Shown here piece after piece: positions 35,194 through 43,196 of a DNA stretch of 64,000 nucleotides. Location: positions 1-64,000 of the forward strand of contig CAWFPL010000005.1 of assembly GCA_963817785.1 (NCBI GenBank). The letters run 5' to 3'. Under the pieces are notes generated by a model. The model ran no database searches. It worked only from the letters and a program-made list of their open reading frames with translations, and was not told the DNA's origin. This stretch comes from JAKALD01 sp963817785. GTDB taxonomy: Bacteria > Pseudomonadota > Gammaproteobacteria > Burkholderiales > SG8-39. The position numbers and the translations under genes were made by a program. Position 1 is the stretch's first letter, and every line of letters starts with the position of its first letter.

Positions 35194-35936
35194 GCGCGCC
35201 GATCATCGAGGTCAGGGGCGTCAGCAAGTCCTTCGGAGGCGTGGTCGCCAACCGCAACGTTTCGCTTTCGGTCGCCGAGGGCAGCATCACCGGGCTCATC
35301 GGCCCGAACGGGTCGGGCAAGACGACGCTCTTCAATTCGATCGTGGGCCATCACCCGATCGACTCCGGGTCGATCCGCTTCGAGGGCCAGGAGATCTCCC
35401 GGCTCAGCGTGCAGAAGATCGCGCGCCTGGGGATGCTGCGCACCTTCCAGCAGACGCGCATCTTCTCCAAGATGAACTGTATCGACAACCTGCTGATCTC
35501 CGTCCCGCACCGGGACGGCGAGTGGCGCGACATGTTCCGTCCGTATCAGGACGCGCTGCGCGAAAAGGCGGAGCGCCTGCTGGAATTCGTCGGGCTGTAC
35601 TCCAAGCGGCGGCTGGTCGCCGGGACGCTCTCCTTCGGCCAGCAGAAGCTTCTGGAGTTCGCGATGGCGTTGATGAACGAGCCGAAGGTGCTGCTGCTCG
35701 ACGAGCCCACGGCGGGAATCAATCCCACGCTCATCAACGGCCTGATCGACCGGCTCAAGCGCGCGAACCAGGAGTTCCGCATCACGCTGTTCGTGATCGA
35801 GCACAACATGCGGGTGATCATGAACCTCGCGCAGCACATCTATTGCCTGTCGCACGGCGAAATGCTTGCCGAGGGCGAGCCCGAGCGGATTCAGAACGAC
35901 CAGCGCGTGGTCGACGCCTATCTCGGGGCCCACTGA
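35190..35936 (+). CDS. LIV-type ABC ATPase (LivG-like)
   Basis: 248 residues. Walker A is GPNGSGKTTL, the ABC signature appears as LSFGQQKLLEFAMAL, and Walker B with catalytic Glu is VLLLDEPTAGI. The HNMRVIM switch His follows. The signature motif is slightly unusual (SFGQQ instead of SGGQ), which is common in LivG proteins. It powers transport together with the LivF-like ATPase. Confidence 0.95.
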   Translation: MSAPIIEVRGVSKSFGGVVANRNVSLSVAEGSITGLIGPNGSGKTTLFNSIVGHHPIDSGSIRFEGQEISRLSVQKIARLGMLRTFQQTRIFSKMNCIDNLLISVPHRDGEWRDMFRPYQDALREKAERLLEFVGLYSKRRLVAGTLSFGQQKLLEFAMALMNEPKVLLLDEPTAGINPTLINGLIDRLKRANQEFRITLFVIEHNMRVIMNLAQHIYCLSHGEMLAEGEPERIQNDQRVVDAYLGAH

Positions 35937-36808
35937 TGGCGAACGATCAGCCCACGCGCACCCGCGGCTACCACGGCGGGTCGGTCGATACGGTGTTGTC
36001 GGTCGACGAGGTCGCGCGCCAGGCCGAGAAGCTGCGTGAGGTCATCCCCGAGGAGCGCCTGCTCGAGCTCGCCGGCGGAGAGCCCTTCCTGTCGATCAAG
36101 GGGCTGCGCGCAGGCTACGGCAACATGGAGATCCTGCACGATTTCACCTTGCACGTCGGGCGCGGCCAGTCGCTGTGCCTGATCGGGCCGAACGGCGCGG
36201 GCAAGTCCACGGTGCTGCATTCGGTCTACGGCTTCACGCGCATCTTCGGCGGCCGCATTGTCATCGGAACCGGGGCCGGGCAGCGCGACATCACCGACCT
36301 CACGCCCGAGCGCAAGCTGAAGGACGCCCGCGTTGCCTACATCCTGCAGGACAAGTCCGTCTTTCCGGCGATGACGGTCGAGGAAAACCTGCTGATGGGC
36401 GGCTTCCTGCTGCACTCGCGCAGCGCGGCGAAGGCCGCCGCCGAGCGGGTGTTCGACAAGTACGAGCGGCTGGCCGCGCGCCGCCGTCACCTGGCGCGCG
36501 TGCTCTCCGGCGGCGAGCGCCGACTGCTCGAGATCTCGCGCGCTCTGGTGATGGAACCCGACGTCCTGCTCGTGGACGAGCCCTCGATCGGCCTCGAGCC
36601 GCGCTACATCGATCTGGTGTTCGAGATCCTGCACGACCTGCAGCATACCGAGGGCAAAACGATCCTCATGGTCGAGCAGAACGCGAAGAAGGGGCTGGAG
36701 TTCGCCGACCTCGGCTACGTCCTGGTCTCGGGCCAGCTCGGGCTCGCGGGAAGCGGGCAGGAGCTGCTGCAGAACCCCGAGGTCGGGCGGCTGTTCCTGG
36801 GCGGCTGA
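35936..36808 (+). CDS. LIV-type ABC ATPase (LivF-like) with N-terminal extension
   Basis: 290 residues. Walker A GPNGAGKST, signature LSGGERRLLEI and Walker B LLVDEPSIGLE are intact. The protein is about 50 residues longer than usual LivF: a hydrophilic stretch containing GYHGGSVDTVLSVDEVARQ precedes the ATPase domain. The start overlaps the previous stop by one base, so the extension is probably real. Last gene of the transporter operon, convergent with the L,D-transpeptidase. Confidence 0.94.
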   Translation: MANDQPTRTRGYHGGSVDTVLSVDEVARQAEKLREVIPEERLLELAGGEPFLSIKGLRAGYGNMEILHDFTLHVGRGQSLCLIGPNGAGKSTVLHSVYGFTRIFGGRIVIGTGAGQRDITDLTPERKLKDARVAYILQDKSVFPAMTVEENLLMGGFLLHSRSAAKAAAERVFDKYERLAARRRHLARVLSGGERRLLEISRALVMEPDVLLVDEPSIGLEPRYIDLVFEILHDLQHTEGKTILMVEQNAKKGLEFADLGYVLVSGQLGLAGSGQELLQNPEVGRLFLGG

Positions 36809-36820
36809 TCGAGGGCCGCG

Positions 36821-37300
36821 TCAGGCCCGGATCTGGACCGGCGTGTACGGCGGGACCAGGTCGAACAGCTCGATGATGTCCCGGTTGCGCATGCGCACGC
36901 AGCCGATCGATCCCGGCTTGCCCATCTCGGCCGTGTCGGGCGAGCCGTGGATGTAGATGTAGCGGCGCATCGTGTCGACGTCGCCCAGCCGGTTCACGCC
37001 GGGCTCGCAGCCCGAAAGCCACAGGATCCGGGTGAGCATCCAGTCGCGCCCCGGATAGCGCGCATTTAGCTCCGGCGACCACACCTCCCCGGTCGGCCGG
37101 CGGCGCACGAAGACGGTGTTTTCCGGCTGCCCGGCGCCGATCTTGGCCCGTACGATGTGCCGGCCGCGCGGAGTACGATAGCTGCCGTTCTTCTCGCCGA
37201 CGCCGTTCTTCGCGGTCGAGACCCGGTAGCGCCGCAACACGCTTCCGTCATCGCCGTGCAGCGCGAGCTCCTGCCTGCTCACGTCGATCTCGATCTTCAT
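36821..37300 (-). CDS. L,D-transpeptidase (YkuD family)
   Basis: 159 residues from ATG 37300, which overlaps the tadA stop by 4 bases and decides the start. The active-site region is IHGSPDTAEMGKPGSIGCVR, with the catalytic Cys in GSIGCVRM. No signal peptide is evident in this reading, which is unusual for a periplasmic cross-linking enzyme. It may form 3-3 cross-links or attach proteins to peptidoglycan. Confidence 0.9.
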   Translation of the reverse strand: MKIEIDVSRQELALHGDDGSVLRRYRVSTAKNGVGEKNGSYRTPRGRHIVRAKIGAGQPENTVFVRRRPTGEVWSPELNARYPGRDWMLTRILWLSGCEPGVNRLGDVDTMRRYIYIHGSPDTAEMGKPGSIGCVRMRNRDIIELFDLVPPYTPVQIRA

Positions 37301-37770
37301 CGCCGGCTCGCGAAGAACCCCTTGAGCAGTGCTGCGCACTCTTCGGCCAGTACGCCGCCCTCGACCGTCGCGTGGTGGTTGAGCTTGTGCACCGCGAACA
37401 GGTCGACGACGCTTCCCGCGGCGCCGGTCTTCGGATCGCGCGTTCCGAACACCACGCGCGCGATCCTGGCGTGGAACATCGCTCCCACGCACATCGCGCA
37501 CGGCTCGAGCGTCACGTACAGCGTGGTACCGGCGAGCCGGTAGTTGCCGAGTGCCCCGCAGGCAGCCCGAATCGCCTCGGTCTCGGCGTGGGAAGTGGCA
37601 TCGGCACTGCCGATCGGGTGATTCCAGCCTTCGCCGACGATGCGGCCGTCGGCCACGACCACCGCTCCGACAGGTACTTCGCCTTTGTCCCCGGCGCGCT
37701 GCGCCAGTTCGATCGCCCGGCGCATGAAAACGACGTCCGCGGCGGCGTCCTGTTCGAGGCTCACTCCCAT
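37297..37770 (-). CDS. tadA: tRNA adenosine(34) deaminase
   Basis: 157 residues. The zinc deaminase motifs are HAETEAIRAA (His plus proton-shuttling Glu) and PCAMCVGAMFHARI (two Cys ligands). It converts A34 to inosine in tRNA-Arg(ACG). The start codon lies within a sequence that also encodes a short GuaA-like tail on the same strand, suggesting that in the ancestral chromosome guaA overlapped tadA. The gene itself is complete. Confidence 0.94.
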   Translation of the reverse strand: MGVSLEQDAAADVVFMRRAIELAQRAGDKGEVPVGAVVVADGRIVGEGWNHPIGSADATSHAETEAIRAACGALGNYRLAGTTLYVTLEPCAMCVGAMFHARIARVVFGTRDPKTGAAGSVVDLFAVHKLNHHATVEGGVLAEECAALLKGFFASRR

Positions 37771-37783
37771 TGGATCGTCAACG
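37761..37783 (-). other. GuaA-like 3' tip: possible attachment site at the island edge
   Basis: Read on the minus strand, the bases end a frame in LTIQWE-stop, with the stop overlapping the tadA start. GMP synthetase normally ends in TIEWE, and guaA often precedes tadA in betaproteobacteria. Only the last few codons resemble guaA; the rest of the gene is missing here. This is what remains at one end when an element integrates into the 3' end of guaA. Confidence 0.45.
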
Positions 37784-38203
37784 AGCCTTCTAAGCTATTG
37801 ATCCATATAGTGTCGTCAACAGACGCTGTCATTTTTACCGTCATTCTGTAGGGCATCAGCATTGGCGCGGGTTTCCGGGCGATTTTCAAGAAAGGCACCT
37901 TTCGAGATCTATCGAATCTATCGGCTCCCGCGATGATCGACAACATTATCAACGCGCGTCCGCACCTGGTCGAAATTCGCCCAAGACCGCGTCTACATCA
38001 AATGACTTAAGTTATTGTCATTGCGCATATTTTGCAAACTTTTTTTACCGTCAATGCACCCGGCCGTCTACTTGCCAGTGGGCCAGAGAAGCGCCGCTTC
38101 CTTCAAAATAAATCAAACTGGCTCACGCCGCCCACCCAAGGGGCGCTTGAGCCGTCCAGCACGGCAGCCATGTGGGGTCCGGGGCCAAGACTGCGCTTAC
38201 AGC
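37784..38203. other. Non-coding island edge with a 12-base direct repeat
   Basis: No convincing gene. TTTTTACCGTCA occurs at 37832-37843 and again at 38042-38053, 210 bases apart, in an AT-rich stretch. The repeats could be recombinase arm sites or leftovers of an insertion. The rest shows nothing I can name. Confidence 0.45.
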
Positions 38204-38232
38204 TTGAGTGATGTCAGAAATATCTATATACT
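38204..38232 (+). promoter_or_regulatory. Candidate promoter of the AbiE operon
   Basis: TTGAGT (38204-38209), a 17-base spacer and TATACT (38227-38232). An inverted repeat covers the spacer and -10 box, the layout expected for repression by the antitoxin. Confidence 0.5.
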
Positions 38233-38239
38233 TCTGACA
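38212..38239. promoter_or_regulatory. Inverted repeat, candidate AbiEi operator
   Basis: TGTCAGAA and TTCTGACA form a perfect inverted repeat with a 12-base spacer, 16 bases upstream of the antitoxin start codon. AbiEi antitoxins are known to bind inverted repeats in their own promoter and repress it. Confidence 0.6.
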
Positions 38240-38255
38240 AAACGGAGCTCTCGCC

Positions 38256-38852
38256 ATGCAAACCCTTGCTCAACAAGTCCTGGAACACGCCGCCGGCCTA
38301 CCCGAGGGCACACCTTTGGTCGCCAAGGAACTGTTGCATCTGGGCAGCCGCGCCGCCGTAGATCAAGTGCTGTCCCGCCTGGTGCAGCGTGGCACCCTGC
38401 TGCGCGCCGGCCGCGGGATCTATGTCCTGCCCATCGAAAGCCGCTATGGCACCCGTGCGCCGTCGGCCGTCAAGATGGTCGAGGGCCTTGCGAATCAGCG
38501 TGGGGAAGTCATCGTGTCGCACGGTGCCGCTGCCGCCAACGCACTGGGCCTGACGACGCAGGTACCAATGCGGGCGGTCTATCTCACGTCCGGTCCCAGT
38601 CGTCGCTTGAAGTTGGGCGCACAGCTGGTCGAGTTCCGGCACGCCCCGATTTGGCAGTTGATCTTTCCTGGGCGTGCTGCAGGCGAGGTGGTGCGGGCAT
38701 TGGCTTGGCTGGGGCCGGGAAAAGCCGGCGAAGCGATTCAGAAACTACGCGCCAAGCTGCCGGCGTCCGAGCTGAAGGAAGTCGCTTCGGCGCGATCGCG
38801 CCTTCCCACATGGATGGCCCAAGAGGTCAGCGCTCTCGTGACCCATGGCTGA
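38256..38852 (+). CDS. AbiEi-type antitoxin / DUF6088 regulator
   Basis: 198 residues. The N-terminal winged-helix region (LLHLGSRAAVDQVLSRLVQR then GTLLRAGRGIYVLP) and the following SHGAAAANALGL segment are typical of AbiEi/DUF6088 antitoxins. In AbiE the antitoxin represses the operon and neutralises a nucleotidyltransferase toxin without lasting direct binding (type IV). It overlaps the toxin gene by 8 bases. The operator-like repeat upstream fits autoregulation. Confidence 0.88.
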   Translation: MQTLAQQVLEHAAGLPEGTPLVAKELLHLGSRAAVDQVLSRLVQRGTLLRAGRGIYVLPIESRYGTRAPSAVKMVEGLANQRGEVIVSHGAAAANALGLTTQVPMRAVYLTSGPSRRLKLGAQLVEFRHAPIWQLIFPGRAAGEVVRALAWLGPGKAGEAIQKLRAKLPASELKEVASARSRLPTWMAQEVSALVTHG

Positions 38853-39867
38853 GTTCTTCCAACTCTCTGCCGCCGAACGCCTGGATGCGCTCAACGTCGC
38901 AGCCAACACGTCGGGCCTGCTGCCCCATCTGCTGGAAAAAGATGTCTGGGTAGTCTGGTCGCTGCGGCACCTCTTTGCCGGCCCCTACGCCGACCACCTG
39001 GTTTTCAAGGGCGGCACGTCCTTGTCGAAGGCCTACCGTGTCATCCGGCGCTTCTCCGAAGACGTGGACCTGACCTACGACATCCGCGCTATCGCTGGCG
39101 ATTTGATTGGCGACGCGGACACGCCACTGCCGACCAGCAAGAGCCAGGAGAAAAAATGGAGCAAGGAAATTCGGGCGCGCCTGTCGGACTGGGTCGCCGG
39201 CGAGATCGTGCCACGTCTCACGCACGACCTTGAACAGCAGGGTCTGCCGGCAACGGTGCGGTCCGAGGGCGAAAAGGTGTTCATCGACTACACACCGCTG
39301 ACCACTGGTACCGGCTATGTCGCGCCCGCCGTCATGCTGGAGTTCGGCGCCCGCTCGACCGGCGAGCCCAGCGAACCCCGCACTATCCGCTGCGATGCGG
39401 CCGAGCATCTGCAGGGCGTGGAATTCCCCGTCGCAACACCCCAGGTGATGCGCCCCGAGCGCACCTTCTGGGAGAAAGCCACGGCGATTCACGTCTTCTG
39501 CGCGCAAGGCGAGTTCCGGGGCGGTGACCGCTTCGCCCGACACTGGCACGACGTGACGAGACTGGATGCCGCCGGCTTTGCCGACGCAGCCATTGCGGAC
39601 AAGGCCCTCGCCAGCGCAGTTGCCGAACACAAGAGCGTCTTCTTTGCGGAAAAGAACACCCGTGGCGAGGGCATCGACTATCACGCTGCCGTCGCAGGAG
39701 GACTCCAGCTTGTACCCGATGACAGCGCGTTGGCCAAATTCGCGGCCGACTATCAGCACATGGTCGACGACGGGTTGTTTCTTGATGACGCTGAACCCTT
39801 CGAAGCCCTGCTGGATCGCTGCCGGGCAATTCAGCAGAAAGCCAATGCAAGGCAACCACCACGATGA
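38845..39867 (+). CDS. AbiEii/AbiGii-family nucleotidyltransferase toxin
   Basis: 340 residues. The nucleotidyltransferase signature FKGGTSLSKAYRVIRRFSED followed by VDLTYDI holds the Gly-rich loop and two metal-binding acidic residues. A later HWHDVTRLDAAG segment is also conserved. Related toxins block growth by adding nucleotides to tRNA acceptor ends, and the system aborts phage infection. Key residues look intact, so the toxin should be active unless restrained by the upstream antitoxin. Confidence 0.9.
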   Translation: MAEFFQLSAAERLDALNVAANTSGLLPHLLEKDVWVVWSLRHLFAGPYADHLVFKGGTSLSKAYRVIRRFSEDVDLTYDIRAIAGDLIGDADTPLPTSKSQEKKWSKEIRARLSDWVAGEIVPRLTHDLEQQGLPATVRSEGEKVFIDYTPLTTGTGYVAPAVMLEFGARSTGEPSEPRTIRCDAAEHLQGVEFPVATPQVMRPERTFWEKATAIHVFCAQGEFRGGDRFARHWHDVTRLDAAGFADAAIADKALASAVAEHKSVFFAEKNTRGEGIDYHAAVAGGLQLVPDDSALAKFAADYQHMVDDGLFLDDAEPFEALLDRCRAIQQKANARQPPR

Positions 39868-39889
39868 ACTGCAACCGCACGACTGCCAA

Positions 39890-40159
39890 TCAAAAGAACT
39901 GCTCGCGCTCCGATTCCACGCAGCCGTCCCAGAGCGTGCCCTGCCAACCTCGGATGGACCCATGGTCGTTGCACACCGCGCAATACCAGTCGATGCTGTC
40001 CGCGGCGTCACCAGATGGAAAACACACGATGACACCCACACAACGGCGACGCCCCGGTCGGCGGAGACAGCGAACGCGTAGCGCATCGTCAAGGCCGATC
40101 GTCGCGTCGACCACGATACTTGCAAAGTATTCGGCCAGAAACCTGGCGGGGCGCGGCAT
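39890..40159 (-). CDS. Small zinc-ribbon-like protein
   Basis: 89 residues from ATG 40159. Two cysteine pairs (RCLRRPGRRRC and WYCAVCNDHG) look like a zinc ribbon, followed by GSIRGWQGTLWD. I recall small proteins with an RRPGR knuckle and a GWQGTxWD tail in many bacteria, function unknown. It is convergent with the AbiEii gene (22-base gap) and antisense to no other credible gene. The frame can extend to 40369, but it would overlap the wHTH gene. Confidence 0.58.
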   Translation of the reverse strand: MPRPARFLAEYFASIVVDATIGLDDALRVRCLRRPGRRRCVGVIVCFPSGDAADSIDWYCAVCNDHGSIRGWQGTLWDGCVESEREQFF

Positions 40160-40196
40160 GTCGGCGAACGCGCCGGCCGGCGTCAGGTAGTGCCGA

Positions 40197-40385
40197 ATGA
40201 AGCGACCACAGCCCTTTTTCATCTCTGAAATCGAAGCCGCTTGCCCAGGCGTGAGCCGCGACATGGTCCGGCTGGTCTTGCGAACGATGAAAGCAGAAGG
40301 ACGGATCGCTTTGACTGGAAAGGGTCGCATCTCCAAGTGGGTGAAACTCGCCACAGGTGGTGTAACCAAGAAACAGCATGCCTAA
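40197..40385 (+). CDS. Small winged-helix-like protein overlapping jetA
   Basis: 62 residues. ISEIEAACPGVSRDMVRLVL followed by RTMKAEGRIALTGKGRISKW reads as a compact helix-turn-helix with a wing. It overlaps the start of the JetA gene by 8 bases, implying co-translation with the Wadjet operon. It may regulate that operon, or be a DNA-binding accessory. I know of no named role. Confidence 0.6.
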   Translation: MKRPQPFFISEIEAACPGVSRDMVRLVLRTMKAEGRIALTGKGRISKWVKLATGGVTKKQHA

Positions 40386-41916
40386 GCCCACCGCAAACGA
40401 CCCGGCTGAGTTGTTCCGGCATGTGAGCGCCGAGAAGGCCGACTTCTACCGCCGCATCATGGTCGTGTTCGCCGCCGCCAAGCGGCAGTACCGTCTGCAG
40501 TTGCGGCCGGACGAGGTGCTGGCCGAGGTGCAGTGGCCCGAAGCGCCGCCGCGCATCGAAGAAGTCAATGCAGCACTGACGCAACTGGCCGACTGGGGCA
40601 ATCTGCAGTCGCAGCCGGACACGGCGCGCGTCTCGACCCTCAGCGACTTCTATCGCGCCAGATTCCTGTACCGGCTGTCGCTCGGCGGCGAAGCGGTCGA
40701 AGCCGCACTGGCCGTCTTCTTCCAAACCTTGCAGCACCGTGCCGAGTTGCAGACCGTCGCGCTGGAAGACATCGCCAGCCGGCTGCTGGCCCTGCAGAAA
40801 GTGATCGATGCAGATACGGCCGGCAACGAGCCAGACACCGCCAAGGTTCATGAGATCCTGCGCGACCTGGTGCGCGTCTTCGAGAGCCTGGCTGACAACG
40901 CGCAGGCCTTCATGGCTGGCGTGGCGCGCAGCATCGAGTTGCAGCAGGCCGAGGCCGGCTCGGTGGTCGGCTACAAGCGCCGCCTGATCGACTACCTCGA
41001 ACGTTTCATGGGGGATCTGGTGCGACGCTCGGATGCCATCGCCCGCCTGGTGCAGACGCTGACGCCGCGCATCGACCCGATGCTGCTGCGCGTCGCGGAA
41101 CGCGAAGCACGCGATGCCGCGCCGGGCGGCGAGCAAGACCTGGCCGACGAAAAATTCCGCCGCTGGCAGGCCTGGCGTGAACGCTGGAAAGGCCTGCGCG
41201 GCTGGTTCCTGCAAACCGGCCAGGAGCCGCCGCAGGCCGAACTGCTGCGCGCCCGGGTGCGGGCGGCAATCCCGCAACTGCTCGGCGCGATCGCGGCGCT
41301 CAACGAACGGCGCAGTGGCCGCAGCGACCGTTCGGCCGACTTCCGCAAGCTCGCCGGCTGGTTCGCCGCATGCGCCGACGAGACCGAGGCGCATCGCCTC
41401 GCGCGCGCGGCGTTTGCGCTCAATCCGGCGCGGCACTTTTCGCTCAATCCGCAGGCCGACGAGAGCCTGCCGGCGAACACCCGCTGGGCCGATGCGCCGC
41501 CGCTGCAGATCAACCCGCGCCTGCGCGAATACGGCGAGGCTGCGCCGCGCGGGCCGCTGGCCAAAGTGCGCGACCGCAGCGATGAGCGTGCCCGCATGGC
41601 TGGCCAATTGGCCGAGGAGTCTCGGCAGGTCGAAGCGGCCCGCCGGCGGCTGGCCACCGGCCGCGCGACGTTGCTCTCGGATCTCGGTGAACTCGACGCG
41701 CACGCGTTCGGCCTGTTCCTGAATCTACTGGGCGAGGCGCTGGCCGAACAGTCGGGGCCGGCGACAGCCGTCGAACGCCAGACCGGCGATGGGTTGCTGC
41801 ACATCCGGCTCGAGCCGCAGGTCGAAGGCAGCGTGGCGCGCATCGTCACGCCGGCCGGCGTGTTCGCGGGCCGCGATCATCGCTTGACTATCACCCCGAC
41901 CATGGATCTCGAGTAG
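40378..41916 (+). CDS. jetA: Wadjet JetA (DUF2397 / TIGR02677 type)
   Basis: 512 residues. The opening AELFRHVSAEKADFYRRIMV and the helical region through FYRARFLYRLSLGGEAVEAA match the TIGR02677 family, the kleisin-like subunit in this branch of Wadjet. JetA links the JetC motor heads and the JetB subunits. Wadjet recognises and cleaves closed circular plasmid DNA by loop extrusion. The stop overlaps the jetB start by one base. Length and order match complete systems. Confidence 0.9.
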   Translation: MPKPTANDPAELFRHVSAEKADFYRRIMVVFAAAKRQYRLQLRPDEVLAEVQWPEAPPRIEEVNAALTQLADWGNLQSQPDTARVSTLSDFYRARFLYRLSLGGEAVEAALAVFFQTLQHRAELQTVALEDIASRLLALQKVIDADTAGNEPDTAKVHEILRDLVRVFESLADNAQAFMAGVARSIELQQAEAGSVVGYKRRLIDYLERFMGDLVRRSDAIARLVQTLTPRIDPMLLRVAEREARDAAPGGEQDLADEKFRRWQAWRERWKGLRGWFLQTGQEPPQAELLRARVRAAIPQLLGAIAALNERRSGRSDRSADFRKLAGWFAACADETEAHRLARAAFALNPARHFSLNPQADESLPANTRWADAPPLQINPRLREYGEAAPRGPLAKVRDRSDERARMAGQLAEESRQVEAARRRLATGRATLLSDLGELDAHAFGLFLNLLGEALAEQSGPATAVERQTGDGLLHIRLEPQVEGSVARIVTPAGVFAGRDHRLTITPTMDLE

Positions 41917-43193
41917 TGGCGACCCGCCAAGCCACCGCTAGCCAGCGAATCGGTGAACTGCAGGTGCGCCAGCAGCGCGACGAATTCCGCATCGGCTTGC
42001 GCGCCCTGCTGATGCAGCCGCTGATGGCCCCCACACACCAAGACTTCCCCGCAGTGCGCCGCCAGGCCGACAAGCTGCGCGACTGGTTCTCCCGCGAAGC
42101 GGGCTGGGTGCTGCAGGTCGAACGCGAAGGGGCCCGGCTCTACAAACGTCCCGCCGACCTGTTGGACGCCACACGCGGCCTGGAAAACTTCGACCGCCGC
42201 CGCTACGTCTTGCTCTGCCTGGCCTGCGCCGTGCTGGAACGTGCCGATCCGCAAATCACGCTGCACCTGCTGGGTGAGCGCGTGATGGAGATGGCAGCCG
42301 AGCCGGCGCTCGCGGCGCGCCAGTTCAGCTTCACGCTGCGCACCGCGGCCGAGCGACGCGACCTGGTCGCGGTCTGCCGCAGCCTGCTGGAGTTCGGCGT
42401 GCTGCAACGGGTGGCCGGCGACGAGGACGGCTTCGTGCAAGACAACAGCGGTGGCACGTCCAGCGATGCTAGAAGCGACGCGCTCTACGACATCCAGCGC
42501 CGGATGCTGGCTGGCGTGCTCGCCGCGGTGCGCGGGCCTTCCACCTGGGCCGACGACGACGCTCCGGTGATCCTCGACGAGCGGCTGCGCGCGCTCGTCA
42601 CAGCGCATGTTGCCGACAGCGACGAAGGCCGCCGCACGGCGCTGCGCCACGCGCTGGCACGCCGCCTGCTCGACGACCCCGTGGTCTACGCCGAAGCGCT
42701 CGACGTCGAGACGCAAGCCTATTTCGCCAACCAGCGCGGCGTAATGGCCGCCCGCCTGTGCGACGCCACCGGCTTGGTCGCTGAACAGCGCGCCGAAGGC
42801 CTGGCGCTGACCGACGAAGCCGGCACGCTGACCGATGTCGCGATGCCCGCCGAAGGCACCGAGGCGCACGTGACGCTGCTGGTCGCTGAACACCTGGCCG
42901 CTCGCGCCCGCCAAGACGGCGCAGGCGCGGCCAGCACCGACGATGCGGTCGCCGCCTTCGTGCGCGGCGCCACCGAACGCTATGGCCGCTTCTGGCGCAA
43001 ATCCGCGCGCGAACCCGGGGCAGAACGGGAACTGGCGCAAACTGCGCTCGAGCGGCTGCAGAAACTTCAACTCATCGTGCGCGACGCGGACTGCATCCGC
43101 CCGTTGCCCGCCATCGCCCGTTTCGCACTTGGTACCGCCGACGTGCGGGCGGCGGCGCCACGCAGCCGTCAACCCGGCGGCTCGCTGTTCTGA
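41916..43193 (+). CDS. jetB: Wadjet JetB (DUF2398 / TIGR02678 type)
   Basis: 425 residues starting with GTG at 41916, inside the jetA stop codon. QQRDEFRIGLRALLMQPLMA and FDRRRYVLLCLACAVLERAD are characteristic of TIGR02678. It is the winged-helix (KITE-like) subunit that binds JetA. No truncation is evident. It is followed 3 bases later by jetC. Confidence 0.9.
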   Translation: MATRQATASQRIGELQVRQQRDEFRIGLRALLMQPLMAPTHQDFPAVRRQADKLRDWFSREAGWVLQVEREGARLYKRPADLLDATRGLENFDRRRYVLLCLACAVLERADPQITLHLLGERVMEMAAEPALAARQFSFTLRTAAERRDLVAVCRSLLEFGVLQRVAGDEDGFVQDNSGGTSSDARSDALYDIQRRMLAGVLAAVRGPSTWADDDAPVILDERLRALVTAHVADSDEGRRTALRHALARRLLDDPVVYAEALDVETQAYFANQRGVMAARLCDATGLVAEQRAEGLALTDEAGTLTDVAMPAEGTEAHVTLLVAEHLAARARQDGAGAASTDDAVAAFVRGATERYGRFWRKSAREPGAERELAQTALERLQKLQLIVRDADCIRPLPAIARFALGTADVRAAAPRSRQPGGSLF

Positions 43194-43196
43194 CCC

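Noticed and set aside
38015..38953. 312-codon plus-strand frame
   Set aside because: Overlaps the AbiEi gene in another frame and crosses the promoter; Arg/Gly-rich shadow.
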